Notes: a model not told the origin generated them from the letters alone. DNA of 64,000 nt from CAWJNF01 sp963844235 (GCA_963844235.1 CAWJNF010000008.1:992001-1056000); one strand, 5' to 3'. Shown: positions 25,291 through 34,375, numbered from the stretch's first letter. Numbers and translations are program-made.

Positions 25291-26889
25291 ATGAGCATCG
25301 AAGCCGCTCTCGATCGGCTCGATCTCCACGTCCGCGAGGTGGCACGCGAGTGGGCGACACCGGGCGTGGCCGTTGCCGTCACCGATCGAGAGCGGACGCT
25401 CGGCGTCATCGCGCATGGCTATGCCGACATCGGGAGCGGGACGCCGGTCACGCCGGGCACGCTCTTCCAGATCGGCTCGATCTCGAAGTCGTTCGCCGCC
25501 CTGGCCGTTCTGCGCGAGGTCGAGGCAGGCCGGCTCAGCCTGCAGGCGCCGGTCACCGACTACCTGCCCTGGCTTCCGCTGCGCACCGTGGGCGAGCCGA
25601 TCACGCTCCACCATCTCCTCTCGCATACGGCCGGGCTCCCGCCTGGCATGGAGGCGACGCCCTCGACGCTCGGCGAGGCCCTGCGGCTGGCCCGGATCGA
25701 GCCAGCGCCCCCGGGCGGGTTCTTCTACTCGAACCTCGGCTACTCGCTCGTCGGCCTCGTGCTCGAGCGCGTCAGCGGGAAGCCGATCGCGGACGTGCTC
25801 CGCGAGAGCGTGCTCGAGCCCGCCGGGATGGCCGCCACCGAGCCGGTGATCACGAACGCGCTGCGGGCGCGGCTCGCCGTCGGCTATTCCGCGGCCGATT
25901 CCTCGCGCCCGTGGCATCCGGGGATGCCGCTCGCACCCGCGACCTGGGTCGAGACGGATTCGGCGGCCGGCAGCATCTGCGCGACCGCCGAGGACATGGC
26001 CGCCTACGCGCGCCTGCTCCTCAACGAGGGCGCCGGCGTCCTAAGTCGCTCGAGCTTCGAGCGCATCACGACCGCCGTCGGCGAGGACGAGGAGGGCTAC
26101 GGCTACGGCTACGGCCTCTACGTCGAGGAGCGCAGCAACGGGCGCGTGATCGGGCACCCGGGCGCGATGGTCGGCTTCAGCTCCGAGCTCGAGGTCGACG
26201 CGCGCGCCGGGATCGGTGCGGTCGTCCTGTGCAACATGATCGATCTCGTCTGGATACCCAGGAAGATCATCGACGCGGCCCTCGCGCTCGTCACGGCGGC
26301 GGTCGAGGGACGGGAGCTGCCCGAGCCGCCGAGCGAGCACCGTGCGGCGGTTCCCGATGCCGATGCCTACGCCGGGACGTATCGCTCACAGAGCGCCGAG
26401 CTCGTCGTACGCGCCGACGGCGACCGTCTCACCCTTCTGCGCGACGGTCATGCGGCGAGGCTCGAGCGGGTGGAGAAGGACGTCTTCTATCCGGTCGCAT
26501 CCGAGCCGGTGCCATTCTTCATCCGCTTCGGACGGGCCGAGGGCGAGGTCGTCGAGCTCTCCGACGGGCCTGACTGGTACTTTGGCGAGCGCTACCGGGG
26601 GCCGGCCAGCCTCCCAGTCCCTGGGGAGTGGCGCGCCTACACAGGCGTGTACGCCTCGTTCAGTCCCTGGGTACCGGGGTTTCGGGTCTTCGCGCGCAAG
26701 AACCGGCTGGTCGCCCTGGCGCCACCGGGGATCGAGGCTGCGCTCGAGCCGCTGGGTGAGGGCCGCTTCCGCGTCGAGGGCGGCGAGGAGGTTCTCCCGC
26801 GCGTCGTGGCCTTCGGCGACGTGATCGACGGTCGGGCCGTCCGCGCGACCTGCGACGGCGCCGAGCTCTACCGCACGTTCGACTGTTAG
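25291..26889 (+). CDS. serine beta-lactamase-family hydrolase (class C/PBP-like)
   Basis: A 532-residue protein. The catalytic triad motifs are SISK (S63, K66), YSN (Y146, N148) and a GHPG box near residue 290. The N-terminal domain is a class C beta-lactamase/esterase fold. The C-terminal 190 residues form two small beta-rich modules (YAGTYRSQ..., YTGVYASF...) typical of PBP-associated domains. There is no signal peptide, so it is probably cytoplasmic. Likely a D-amino-acid peptidase or amide/ester hydrolase. The start is ATG 25291, 10 nt after TACGCT; the frame upstream is antisense to the aminotransferase. The 3' end overlaps the gntR gene by 4 nt. Confidence 0.87.
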   Translation: MSIEAALDRLDLHVREVAREWATPGVAVAVTDRERTLGVIAHGYADIGSGTPVTPGTLFQIGSISKSFAALAVLREVEAGRLSLQAPVTDYLPWLPLRTVGEPITLHHLLSHTAGLPPGMEATPSTLGEALRLARIEPAPPGGFFYSNLGYSLVGLVLERVSGKPIADVLRESVLEPAGMAATEPVITNALRARLAVGYSAADSSRPWHPGMPLAPATWVETDSAAGSICATAEDMAAYARLLLNEGAGVLSRSSFERITTAVGEDEEGYGYGYGLYVEERSNGRVIGHPGAMVGFSSELEVDARAGIGAVVLCNMIDLVWIPRKIIDAALALVTAAVEGRELPEPPSEHRAAVPDADAYAGTYRSQSAELVVRADGDRLTLLRDGHAARLERVEKDVFYPVASEPVPFFIRFGRAEGEVVELSDGPDWYFGERYRGPASLPVPGEWRAYTGVYASFSPWVPGFRVFARKNRLVALAPPGIEAALEPLGEGRFRVEGGEEVLPRVVAFGDVIDGRAVRATCDGAELYRTFDC

Positions 26890-27716
26890 GCCTCGCGGCC
26901 GCGCCGGACGTCTCGCCACGCCTTCTCGTAGAACGGGACGAGGTACTCGAGGTGCGACTGCATCTCGGAGCCCGCCTCGCCCGCGTCACCGGCCTGGATC
27001 GCCTGCACGATCCGATGGTGGTGGCGGTGGATCTCGACGTGAAAGCGCCGGCCGAGCTGCGACCGCGCGAGGTGGGTCTGCAGGGCCGAGAACACCGGCT
27101 GCGCCGCGATGTAGAGCAGCGTGTTGCCGCAGCTTTCGATCAGGGTCGTGTGGAACTCCGCGTTGTGGAGAAACTCCTCGCGCGTGTCCACCCGCGGGGA
27201 GTCCGACGGGATGGACGAGCGCAGGCGCTCGAGGTCGTCCTCGCTGCGCCGCTCGGCGGCCAGCCGGGCCGCCGGCACCTCGAGCAGGACGCGGGCCTCG
27301 ATCAGCTCCTCGAGGGTCAGGTCTCGGTTCCCGGTCAGCAGGTCGATGTTCGACCGCAGGAAGTCCGAGATGTTGCGGACCGACGGGACCGTGACGTAGC
27401 TGCCGCCCCCAGCGCCCTTCGCCGTTCGCAGCAGGTTCTGGGCGGCGAGCACGCGCAGGGCCTCGCGGATCGTCGCCCGGCTGACGCCGAACTCGCGCGC
27501 GAGCAGCGCCTCGTTGGGCAGCCGCTCGCCGGGTAAGAGCTCGCCGGTCATGATCAGCTCGCGCAGCTGGTCGGCGACCTGCTCGTAGGCCTTGCGCACC
27601 CGCCGGACGGCGACGCCGCCCTGCACAACTGGCTCGATGGTGCTCAGCCGCAGAGGGCGCGCGGCCTCTACAGGGGCGCCCTGCCCGGCCTGCGGCCCGG
27701 GCCGAGCCGACATCAT
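26886..27716 (-). CDS. FCD-domain GntR-family transcriptional regulator
   Basis: A 276-residue protein. The winged-helix domain at about 43-110 (QVADQLRELIMTGELLPGERLPNEALLAREFGVSRATIREALRVL) is followed by an all-helical FCD ligand domain with candidate metal His residues (FHTTLIE, HRHHHRIVQAI, MQSHLEY). FadR-type repressors respond to carboxylic acids and bind short palindromes. The ATG overlaps the hyuB stop, making it the last gene of the MDR-hyuA-hyuB operon. It is the best candidate for the protein that binds the ATGTCTGACAT sites at 24145, 32843 and 32950 (inference). Confidence 0.92.
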   Translation of the reverse strand: MMSARPGPQAGQGAPVEAARPLRLSTIEPVVQGGVAVRRVRKAYEQVADQLRELIMTGELLPGERLPNEALLAREFGVSRATIREALRVLAAQNLLRTAKGAGGGSYVTVPSVRNISDFLRSNIDLLTGNRDLTLEELIEARVLLEVPAARLAAERRSEDDLERLRSSIPSDSPRVDTREEFLHNAEFHTTLIESCGNTLLYIAAQPVFSALQTHLARSQLGRRFHVEIHRHHHRIVQAIQAGDAGEAGSEMQSHLEYLVPFYEKAWRDVRRGREA

Positions 27717-29623
27717 GCGAGGCCGAACTCCCGGTTGCCGGCCAGCGCCGACGGCGACGACGAAGGGGGCAGCTCTCGGCCCTCGAAGAAGCCGCTCAGT
27801 GAACGTTTGACATTCTCGGCGCGCAGCTCCGCCCGCAGCGCCTCCGTAGCCTCGGCATCGATCTCGAGGCTCTGCTCGTCCTTGAAGACGACGCCGTAGG
27901 CGGCGCGGGCGAGCTCGAGCGTCGTGAAGTCGTCGAGGATGTCCTCTCGCACGAGCTCGGGTTCGCGCTCGAGCGGATTGCCGTAGCCCGCCGCGTTCGG
28001 CTCCCTGAACTCGATGAACTCGCCCGCCGCGAAGGGCACGCCAGTCACCTTGGCGGGCAAGACCTCCTCGTGCTGGGTGTCGGGGTTCTTGCGGCAGGAG
28101 GCCACGAGGCCGTCCCAGCCGCCAAAGATCCCGTGCGGCGGGTCGTACTGCCGATCCCCCTCACAGGAGTAGATGCCGGCGACCATGAAGCGGTTCCGCC
28201 GGATGATCCCGATGCCCCCGCGCCACTTGCCGGGAGCGGCCGGCTCGGGACGCAACTCGTACTGGTCGCACCGCATCGGGAAGCGCATGTCCAGCTCTTC
28301 GATGGGATTGTTGCGGGTGTTCGCCATCAGGTTGTCGACGGAGTCCATCGCGTCCTTCCCGTAGCGCCCGCCGTACGAGCCCTCGTTCACCTCGAGGTAG
28401 AGCCAGTACTCGCCCACCTCGTCCAGGAAGCCCGAGTACGCGCAGAAGTGGATCCCGGCGGCGTTGCCGGCCGTGACGCCCTGGGGCAGGGCATCGGCGA
28501 GCGCGAGGATCACGTTGTCGACCACGCGCTGCGTCTGGCAGAAGCGCGAGAAGCACGCGCGCGGGAACTGGGGGTTGAAGATCGTCCCCTTGGGCGCGAT
28601 CACCTTCACGGGACGGAAGACGCCGTCGTTCTGAGGCACGTGCTCCGGGAACGTGACCTCGTCGAGGAGGATCGTCCGCACGGCGTAGTAGCAGCAGACG
28701 AGCAGCGATCCCTCGAAGGGAACGTTGTACCCGGTCGGCACCTCGGGGTTCGAGCCGGTCAGGTCGATCGTGATCTCGTCGCCCTCGACGATCACCTTGG
28801 TCTCGACTCGCAACGGGATGTCGCGGTTGCGGGCGTCGTCGTCGAGCCATCCCGTCGGGGCCTTGTACTCGCCGTCGGGAAGCTTCGCAATCTGCTCCCG
28901 CAGCATGCGCTCCGAGTAGTCCATCCAGTCGTACGCGGCACTCATGACGACGTCGGCGCCGTAGCGCTGGACGAGGCGCAGGAACCGCTCCTTGCCGAGC
29001 TGGCAGGCGGCCATCATCGCGTTCATGTCGCCGCGGTTCATGGTCTCCGTGCGAACGTTCTCGAACACCATGCTGTCCAGGTCCTCGTTCAGCTCGCCCG
29101 CCTGGTACCAGCGCAGCCCGTTGTAGATCTTCGCCTCGGCGTACATGTCGAAGCAGTCGGCGTTGATCCCGGGGAAGGAGCCGCCGACGTCCAGGACGTG
29201 CGCGGTCACGGCCGCGAAGCCCAGGTGCTCGTCCTCGTGGAAGATCGGCACGGCCACCGCGATGTCGGGGCTGTGCGACGCGCCGAGGTACGGGTGGTTG
29301 TGGATGATGACGTCGCCGTCCTGGACCTGACCCTCGAGGCGGTGCATGAAGCCGCGGATGTACCACGGCAGCGAGCCGATGTGCATCGGGGTCGAGTCCG
29401 ACTCGCATAATTCGCGGCCCGCGTTGTCGAAGATGCCCGCGCCGAGGTCCTCCGATTCCCGGATGATCGAGCTGTACGACATGCGGAAGAGCACGCCTGC
29501 CATCTCCTTCGCGATGGCGTGGAAGGCTCCACCGAGCACGCGCAGCGTGATCGGATCGACCTCTACCCGCTCGCGTTCGGGTGGGCCCGGATGCTTGCCG
29601 AGCTCGTACTCCATGACCGACAT
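27713..29623 (-). CDS. hyuB: hydantoinase B/oxoprolinase family protein
   Basis: A 636-residue protein matching the HyuB (N-methylhydantoinase B) subunit: VDPITLRVLGGAFHAIAKEMAGVLFRMSYSSIIRESEDLGAGIFD at the start, HPYLGASHSPDIAV, and CDQYELRPEPAAPGKWRGGIGIIRR near the end. With HyuA it forms an ATP-dependent enzyme that opens hydantoin, oxoproline or related cyclic amides, or carboxylates ketones. It has an AGGAGG site 6 nt before the ATG. The gap to hyuA is 9 nt, and it overlaps the gntR start by 4 nt. The substrate is not assignable. Confidence 0.93.
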   Translation of the reverse strand: MSVMEYELGKHPGPPERERVEVDPITLRVLGGAFHAIAKEMAGVLFRMSYSSIIRESEDLGAGIFDNAGRELCESDSTPMHIGSLPWYIRGFMHRLEGQVQDGDVIIHNHPYLGASHSPDIAVAVPIFHEDEHLGFAAVTAHVLDVGGSFPGINADCFDMYAEAKIYNGLRWYQAGELNEDLDSMVFENVRTETMNRGDMNAMMAACQLGKERFLRLVQRYGADVVMSAAYDWMDYSERMLREQIAKLPDGEYKAPTGWLDDDARNRDIPLRVETKVIVEGDEITIDLTGSNPEVPTGYNVPFEGSLLVCCYYAVRTILLDEVTFPEHVPQNDGVFRPVKVIAPKGTIFNPQFPRACFSRFCQTQRVVDNVILALADALPQGVTAGNAAGIHFCAYSGFLDEVGEYWLYLEVNEGSYGGRYGKDAMDSVDNLMANTRNNPIEELDMRFPMRCDQYELRPEPAAPGKWRGGIGIIRRNRFMVAGIYSCEGDRQYDPPHGIFGGWDGLVASCRKNPDTQHEEVLPAKVTGVPFAAGEFIEFREPNAAGYGNPLEREPELVREDILDDFTTLELARAAYGVVFKDEQSLEIDAEATEALRAELRAENVKRSLSGFFEGRELPPSSSPSALAGNREFGLA

Positions 29624-29632
29624 GTCAGCCTC

Positions 29633-31756
29633 CTACGGCGCCGTCACGGCGGACGCGGCCGCGATGGCGCGCGCCTCGGCCGATCCGCCGACCTCGATGA
29701 CGATGTTCCCGAACCGATCGACGTACGCCTCGATCCCCGGTGGGATCACGGTCGTCGAGTCGTACTGGTTGAGGATCGCGGGGCCCTTGAGCCGGTTGCC
29801 GGCCTTCAGCGCCGTCCGGTCGTAGTAGCGCGTCGAGACGGCCTCGAGCTTCCCGTTGACCCGGAACCAGGCCTCCCGCTCGGCACGCAGCGCCGCGTCG
29901 GGCGACTCGTCGCCCTGCTCGATCTCCGGCGTCCGGAGCGCCGGCATGAGCCCGATGCCACGCACGCGGACGTTCGGGATCTCGATGTCGGAGTCCTCGA
30001 AGCGCCGCGAGTACTCGCGCTCGTGGATGTCGTGGAAGTCGGAGCGCACCTTCTCGACCCAGGCGTCGTCGACCTGACCGGCGGGGGCGTCGACCCTGAG
30101 CTCGTAGCCCTGGCCCAGGTAGCGGCAGTCGGCGATCCGCTGGATCACGATCCGGTCGGCCGGAACACCGTCCTCCTCGAGCTGGCGGACCGCCTGCTCC
30201 TCGAGCTCCTCGAGACGGCGCTGGAGCGCCGGAGCGTCGAGCTTGGCGAGGCGCTGGTAGGTCGTCGCGACGTACTCGTAGACCATGTCCGTCGCGAGCA
30301 GGCCCATCGCGGCCGCGATTCCCGGGTACGGAGGCACGACAACCCACGGCGTCCCCACCTCGAGCGCGATCTGCGCGGCGAACAGCGGGCCCGCGCCGCC
30401 CTCGGCCACGAGCGCGAAGTCGCGGGGGTCGAAGCCCTTGCGCACCGAGTTCTCCTCGATCGACTGCACCATCGAGTGGGTGAGGATCTGGACGGCGCCC
30501 ATCGAGGCCTCCTCGACGGACATGCCGAGCGTTGCGGCCGGGCCGTCCTCGAACGCCTTCCGGGCGAGGTCGGCGCGCAGCTCCATGCCGCCGCCGAGAA
30601 ACGCCTCGGGCAGGAGCCAGCCGAGGTTGACCATCGCGTCGGTGGCCGTCGCCTCCGTGCCGCCGCGCCCATATGCGGCCGGACCGGGATCGGCGCCCGC
30701 CGAGCGCGGTCCGACGCGGAAGATCCCCCCTGCGTCGACGTAGGCGATCGAGCCGCCGCCGGCGCCGATCGTGTCGACGTCGACCATCGGGATCATCGCC
30801 TGGTACGGGCCGACCTTCGTGTCGAGCAGGTGCTTCATGCGCAGCCTGCCCTCCTGTGCGAGGCCTATGTCGGCGGAGGTGCCGCCCACGTCGAGGGTGA
30901 TGACATTGTCGTACCCCGCCGTCTTCCCGGCCCAGATCCCGCCGACGACGCCCGCGACGGGGCCCGACATCAGCAGGTTCACGGGCCGCCTCGTCGCCGC
31001 CTCGGCCGTAGCCACTCCGGAGGCGGATGTCATCAGGTGGACGCCGGTCCTCACTCCGAGCCCGCGCAGCTCCTCCTCGAGCCGGCCGACGTAGCGGGCG
31101 ACCTTCGGGCCGATGTAGGCGTTGAGGCCGACGGTCGAGAAGCGCTCGTACTCCCGGTACTGAGGCAGCACCTCGGACGACACGGACAGGAACGCCTCCG
31201 GGAACTCCTCGCGCACGATCTCGGCGACGCGCTGCTCGTGCTCCGGGTTCAGGAACGAGAACAGGAAGCACACCGCGACCGCCTCGACCCCGGCCTCCTT
31301 CAGCTTGCGGACCTGCTCGCGCGCCTTCCCCTCGTCGAGCGGGACGAGCACCGAGCCGTCCTTCGTGATGCGCTCCGGAACCGTGAGGCGATAGCGACGC
31401 CGGACGACCGGGTACCGCTGCCACGGCAGGTCCTGGTAGTTCGAGAAGTTGAGGGGCTTCTTGTGGCGCGCGATGTGGAGGATGTCGCGGTAGCCCTCGG
31501 TCGTGATCATCCCGACAGTGGCGCCGTTGTGCTCGATCACGATGTTCGTCGCGATCGTCGTGCCGTGGAACACCTGGTCGAGCGAGGCCGGGCTCTCCCC
31601 CGCCTGCTCCGCGACCTCGACGATGCCCTGGACGGTGCCGAGCGAGGGGTCCGCAGGCGTGGTCGGAAGCTTGTGAACCCGGATCTCCCCGGCCTCGTCG
31701 TCGACATAGATCAGGTCGGTGAAGGTCCCTCCGACGTCGACACCCACACGTTTCAT
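29633..31756 (-). CDS. hyuA: hydantoinase A/oxoprolinase family protein
   Basis: A 707-residue ATP-binding subunit. The N-terminal VGVDVGGTFTDLIYVDD, the FHGTTIATNIVIEHNGA segment, MTSASGVATAEAA, LDVGGTSADIGL and GAGGGSIAYVD are the ASKHA-type nucleotide motifs of HyuA. Together with HyuB it hydrolyses a cyclic amide at the expense of ATP (family knowledge). Start at ATG 31756 with an AAAGGAG site. A longer in-frame extension to 32863 lies antisense within the MDR gene and is rejected. It is second in the four-gene operon controlled from 32840-32868. Confidence 0.94.
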   Translation of the reverse strand: MKRVGVDVGGTFTDLIYVDDEAGEIRVHKLPTTPADPSLGTVQGIVEVAEQAGESPASLDQVFHGTTIATNIVIEHNGATVGMITTEGYRDILHIARHKKPLNFSNYQDLPWQRYPVVRRRYRLTVPERITKDGSVLVPLDEGKAREQVRKLKEAGVEAVAVCFLFSFLNPEHEQRVAEIVREEFPEAFLSVSSEVLPQYREYERFSTVGLNAYIGPKVARYVGRLEEELRGLGVRTGVHLMTSASGVATAEAATRRPVNLLMSGPVAGVVGGIWAGKTAGYDNVITLDVGGTSADIGLAQEGRLRMKHLLDTKVGPYQAMIPMVDVDTIGAGGGSIAYVDAGGIFRVGPRSAGADPGPAAYGRGGTEATATDAMVNLGWLLPEAFLGGGMELRADLARKAFEDGPAATLGMSVEEASMGAVQILTHSMVQSIEENSVRKGFDPRDFALVAEGGAGPLFAAQIALEVGTPWVVVPPYPGIAAAMGLLATDMVYEYVATTYQRLAKLDAPALQRRLEELEEQAVRQLEEDGVPADRIVIQRIADCRYLGQGYELRVDAPAGQVDDAWVEKVRSDFHDIHEREYSRRFEDSDIEIPNVRVRGIGLMPALRTPEIEQGDESPDAALRAEREAWFRVNGKLEAVSTRYYDRTALKAGNRLKGPAILNQYDSTTVIPPGIEAYVDRFGNIVIEVGGSAEARAIAAASAVTAP

Positions 31757-31773
31757 CTGCCGACTCCTTTGCC

Positions 31774-32802
31774 CTACGGGGTGAGGACGAGCTTGCCGAA
31801 GTGCTCGCGCCTCTCCATCGTCTCCATGGCCTCCTTCGCCTCGGCAAGCGGGAACGTCGCGTGGACGAGCGGCTTGATCTTCCCGTGCGCCGCGAGCGCG
31901 TAACACCTCTCCACCTCGTCGGTCGTGTAGACGAACGAGCCGATGACGCTGCGCTGCATACGGAAGAAGGGGATGATGTCGAACGGGACGACCTCGCCCG
32001 AGTGGCCCCCGCAGATCACGAGACGGCCGTCCTTGGCCAGCGAGTCGAGCCCCTTCTGGAAGAGCTCGCCGCCAACGTGCTCGTAGACGACGTCGACGCC
32101 GTTGCCGTCGGTGATCTCCATGACGCGCTCGACGACGTCCTCGCGCGCGTGGTTGATCCCCACGTCCAGGCCGAGCGCCTTCGCCTTCTCGAGCTTCTCG
32201 TCGCTCGAGGCGTTGCCGATCACGACCGCGCCCGCGAGGCTGGCGAGCTGCACGGCCGCCGAGCCGATGCCGCTGCTGACCGAGTTGATCATCACCGTCT
32301 CGCCGGCCTTCAGCCGCGCGCGCGTGAACAGCATGTGCCACGACGTCGCGAACGCGACCTGGAGCGCCGCCGCGTCCTCGTAGGAGACTCCGTCCGGGAT
32401 GCGGACGAGCTGGCGGGCCTTGACCGCGATCTTCTCCGCGTAGCCGCCTCCCATCGAGAAGCTGATGAACCCGGACGCGAGACAGAGCGACTCGCGCCCC
32501 GTTCGGCAGAAGCGGCAGGTGCCGCAGGTCGCCATGATGAACGGGTTGACACGGTCGCCGGGCCTCCAGCCCTCCACGCCGCCGCCGATCTCCTCGACGT
32601 CGCCGGCGATCTCGATGCCGAGCGTGTGCGGGAGGTCGACGGGAAAGCGCGAGATCCCTTCGCGGACGTCGACGTCGAGGTGGTTCAGGGCGCTGGCCCT
32701 GATCCGGATCGTCACCTCGCCTGGACCCGGTTTCGGGTCGTCGATCTCCTCGAGCTTGAGGACATCCGAGTTGCCGAACTCGTGGAACCGTACCGCCTTC
32801 AC
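31774..32802 (-). CDS. zinc-binding alcohol dehydrogenase/quinone oxidoreductase (MDR) family protein
   Basis: A 342-residue medium-chain dehydrogenase. It has a GroES-like N-terminal domain, the four-Cys structural zinc loop CGTCRFCRTGRESLC and a Rossmann domain (VMINSVSSGIGSAAVQLASLAGAVVIG). It probably oxidises an alcohol or reduces an enoyl/quinone substrate with NAD(P). GTG 32802 is the start because a GGAGG lies 8 nt upstream. The ATG at 32838 would lie only 1 nt downstream of the -10 box and could not be transcribed. It is the first gene of the operon with hyuA, hyuB and gntR. Confidence 0.9.
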   Translation of the reverse strand: MKAVRFHEFGNSDVLKLEEIDDPKPGPGEVTIRIRASALNHLDVDVREGISRFPVDLPHTLGIEIAGDVEEIGGGVEGWRPGDRVNPFIMATCGTCRFCRTGRESLCLASGFISFSMGGGYAEKIAVKARQLVRIPDGVSYEDAAALQVAFATSWHMLFTRARLKAGETVMINSVSSGIGSAAVQLASLAGAVVIGNASSDEKLEKAKALGLDVGINHAREDVVERVMEITDGNGVDVVYEHVGGELFQKGLDSLAKDGRLVICGGHSGEVVPFDIIPFFRMQRSVIGSFVYTTDEVERCYALAAHGKIKPLVHATFPLAEAKEAMETMERREHFGKLVLTP

Positions 32803-32839
32803 GCCATTGACCTCCGGGTGTGCTTCGTTTGGGAGCATG

Positions 32840-32868
32840 TTTATGTCTGACTTCCACGGTCATGTCAA
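32840..32868 (-). promoter_or_regulatory. promoter of the MDR-hyuA-hyuB-gntR operon
   Basis: On the minus strand TTGACA (32863-32868) and CATAAA (32840-32845) are 17 nt apart. The operator at 32843-32853 overlaps the spacer and the -10. The -35 abuts a palindromic repeat. Confidence 0.65.
32843..32853. promoter_or_regulatory. operator site B (ATGTCTGACTT)
   Basis: Identical to site A at 24145. It overlaps the -10 region and spacer of the hyu operon promoter, so a bound repressor would block polymerase. Confidence 0.65.
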
Positions 32869-32893
32869 GTAGGGGCCGGATCTCATCGGGCCC
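32869..32893 (+). repeat. single copy of the GTAGGGGCC palindrome between divergent promoters
   Basis: Starts GTAGGGGCCGGAT, loop CTC, right arm ATCGGGCCC (one mismatch). This copy is not at the end of a gene. It sits between two divergent operator-controlled promoters, directly upstream of the hyu operon -35. Confidence 0.8.
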
Positions 32894-32935
32894 GTCACTG
32901 CCGAGCCGGGGACGCGGGACTCGGCAGGCGCCCGG

Positions 32936-32965
32936 TTGACATGCGCCGAATGTCTGACATATAAA
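32936..32965 (+). promoter_or_regulatory. promoter of the citE-maoC-prpD-acd operon
   Basis: TTGACA (32936-32941) and TATAAA (32960-32965) with an 18-nt spacer, close to the sigma-70 consensus. The start codon GTG 32975 is only 9 nt after the -10, so the leader is very short. Confidence 0.75.
32950..32960. promoter_or_regulatory. operator site C (perfect palindrome ATGTCTGACAT)
   Basis: A perfect 11-nt palindrome with a central T, placed exactly between the -35 and -10 of the citE operon promoter. Sites A and B differ only in the last position pair. Confidence 0.7.
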
Positions 32966-32974
32966 CGGAGACTC

Positions 32975-33805
32975 GTGCCCGGCTCGCTCCGCAGCGTGCG
33001 CTCGCTCCTCTTCACGCCAGGCTCGGACGAGCGGCGGATTCGGCGCGCGCTCGAGTCAGGGGCAGACGCCATGACCGCGGACCTGGAGGACGCGGTGGCG
33101 CCAGCCGAGAAGGCGTCTGCACGCGACCTCGCCTGTCGCGTGCTCGGCGAGGTCGAGAGCACGACCCTGAAGACGATCCGCGTCAACGGCGCCGACACCG
33201 AGTTCTTCGACGACGACCGCGTGGCCATCCGCGAGCTGCCGCTCGCCGGGATCGTGCTGCCCAAGGCGACGCCCGAGGCCGTCGAGGCGCTGGGCGACTC
33301 CGGCCCGCCGGTGATCGCGATCGTCGAGTCGGCGCAGGGCCTCCGCCTCGCCTACGAGACGGCGTGCCTGCCCCGGGTAGCTGCGCTCATGCTCGGGGCC
33401 GTCGACCTGGCTGCCGAGCTCCGGCTAGAGCCTCGCACCGACGGCCTCGAGATCCTCCACGCGCGCTCGCAGCTCGTCGTCGACTCGGCCGCGGCCGGCA
33501 TCCGCGGCCCGCTCGACGTCGTGCACCTGCGCGTGCGAAACGACAAGACGCTCGAGGCCGAGGCGAGACTCGCCCGTTCGCTCGGGATGCGTGGGAAAGC
33601 CTGCATCCACCCGGCACAGGTGCCCGTGGTGAACCGGGTCTTCGCGCCGGACCCCGCCCAGCTCGAGTGGGCGCGGGCCGTTTTGGACGCCTACGAGCAG
33701 GGCCTTGCCGAGGGGCGGGGCGCTGTCGCGATGGACGGCGAGATGATCGACCTCCCGGTCGTCGAGCGCGCACGTAGGCTGCTGGAGGCGACGGAGAATG
33801 TGTAG
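32975..33805 (+). CDS. HpcH/HpaI aldolase / citrate lyase beta-like (CitE) family protein
   Basis: A 276-residue TIM-barrel C-C lyase: RSVRSLLFTPGSDERRIRRALESGADAMTADLEDAVAP, GIVLPKATPEAVEAL, VIAIVESAQGL, GAVDLAAEL and GKACIHPAQVP. The acidic metal and CoA-ester motifs are intact. Relatives cleave malyl-, citramalyl- or beta-methylmalyl-CoA. GTG 32975 follows a GGAG; the upstream in-frame ATG-like start at 32936 overlaps the promoter. It is the first gene of an operon with MaoC hydratase, MmgE/PrpD and acyl-CoA dehydrogenase genes. Its TAG stop is in a palindromic repeat. Confidence 0.9.
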   Translation: MPGSLRSVRSLLFTPGSDERRIRRALESGADAMTADLEDAVAPAEKASARDLACRVLGEVESTTLKTIRVNGADTEFFDDDRVAIRELPLAGIVLPKATPEAVEALGDSGPPVIAIVESAQGLRLAYETACLPRVAALMLGAVDLAAELRLEPRTDGLEILHARSQLVVDSAAAGIRGPLDVVHLRVRNDKTLEAEARLARSLGMRGKACIHPAQVPVVNRVFAPDPAQLEWARAVLDAYEQGLAEGRGAVAMDGEMIDLPVVERARRLLEATENV

Positions 33806-33825
33806 GGCCGGATCTCATCCGGCCC
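33802..33825 (+). repeat. copy of the GTAGGGGCC palindrome at the citE-like stop
   Basis: A one-base-shorter copy (GTAGGGCCGGAT, CTC, ATCCGGCCC). Its TAG at 33803-33805 is the stop codon of the CitE-like gene. It lies between two genes of one operon. Confidence 0.85.
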
Positions 33826-33847
33826 GAACGGAACGAAAGGACGCTGA

Positions 33848-34375
33848 ATGAGCACGACGGAGACCGCGCCCAAGGTCTGGCGAGGCCGCTTCCTCGAGGA
33901 CTTCGACGTCGGCGACGTGTTCCGGAGCCGGTTCGGGCGCACGATCACCGACACCGACAACGTCTGGTTCACGTGCCTGACCATGAACACGAACCCGATG
34001 CACTTCGACGTCCCCTACGCGGAGGGCACGCGCTTCGAGCAACCGCTCGTGAACTCCGCGTTCACGCTCGCCCTCGTCACCGGCATGACGGTTCCGGACA
34101 CGAGCGAGAACGCGGCCGCGAATCTCGCGTGGACGGACATCAAGCTCCCGAAGCCCGTCTACGTCGGCGACACGCTCTACGCGGAGAGCGAGATCACCGA
34201 CAAGCGGGAGTCGAAGTCGAACGCGAGCGTGGGCATCGTCTCGATGCGCTGCCGTGGCCTCAACCAGCGCGGCGAGGTCGTGATCGAGTTCAAGCGGACG
34301 TTCATGGTCTACAAGCGCGACGCCCCCGAGGTAACCGACACGTTTCCGAAGACCACCGAGGAATGGACCGTGTAG
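33848..34375 (+). CDS. MaoC-like dehydratase (hot-dog fold)
   Basis: A 175-residue enoyl-CoA hydratase-type protein: GRFLEDFDVGDVFRSRFGRTITDTDNVWFTCLTMNTNPMHFD gives the MaoC motif with the catalytic Asp/His pair (D-x4-N-P-x-H), and PVYVGDTLYAESEI follows. It resembles mesaconyl-CoA or itaconyl-CoA hydratases. It has a GAAAGGA site 8 nt before the ATG. Placed after the CitE-like lyase, it would supply the hydroxyacyl-CoA that the lyase cleaves. The TAG stop is in a palindrome. Confidence 0.9.
   Translation: MSTTETAPKVWRGRFLEDFDVGDVFRSRFGRTITDTDNVWFTCLTMNTNPMHFDVPYAEGTRFEQPLVNSAFTLALVTGMTVPDTSENAAANLAWTDIKLPKPVYVGDTLYAESEITDKRESKSNASVGIVSMRCRGLNQRGEVVIEFKRTFMVYKRDAPEVTDTFPKTTEEWTV

Noticed and set aside
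32803..32838. Upstream ATG (32838) as start of the MDR gene
   Set aside because: The -10 box of the operon promoter is only 1 nt upstream of this ATG, so it would not be in the transcript. GTG 32802 has a good GGAGG.
29633..32863. HyuA with a 370-residue N-terminal extension
   Set aside because: The extension is an antisense-type Arg-rich shadow of the MDR gene; ATG 31756 has a clear AAAGGAG site and the canonical VGVDVGGTFTD start.
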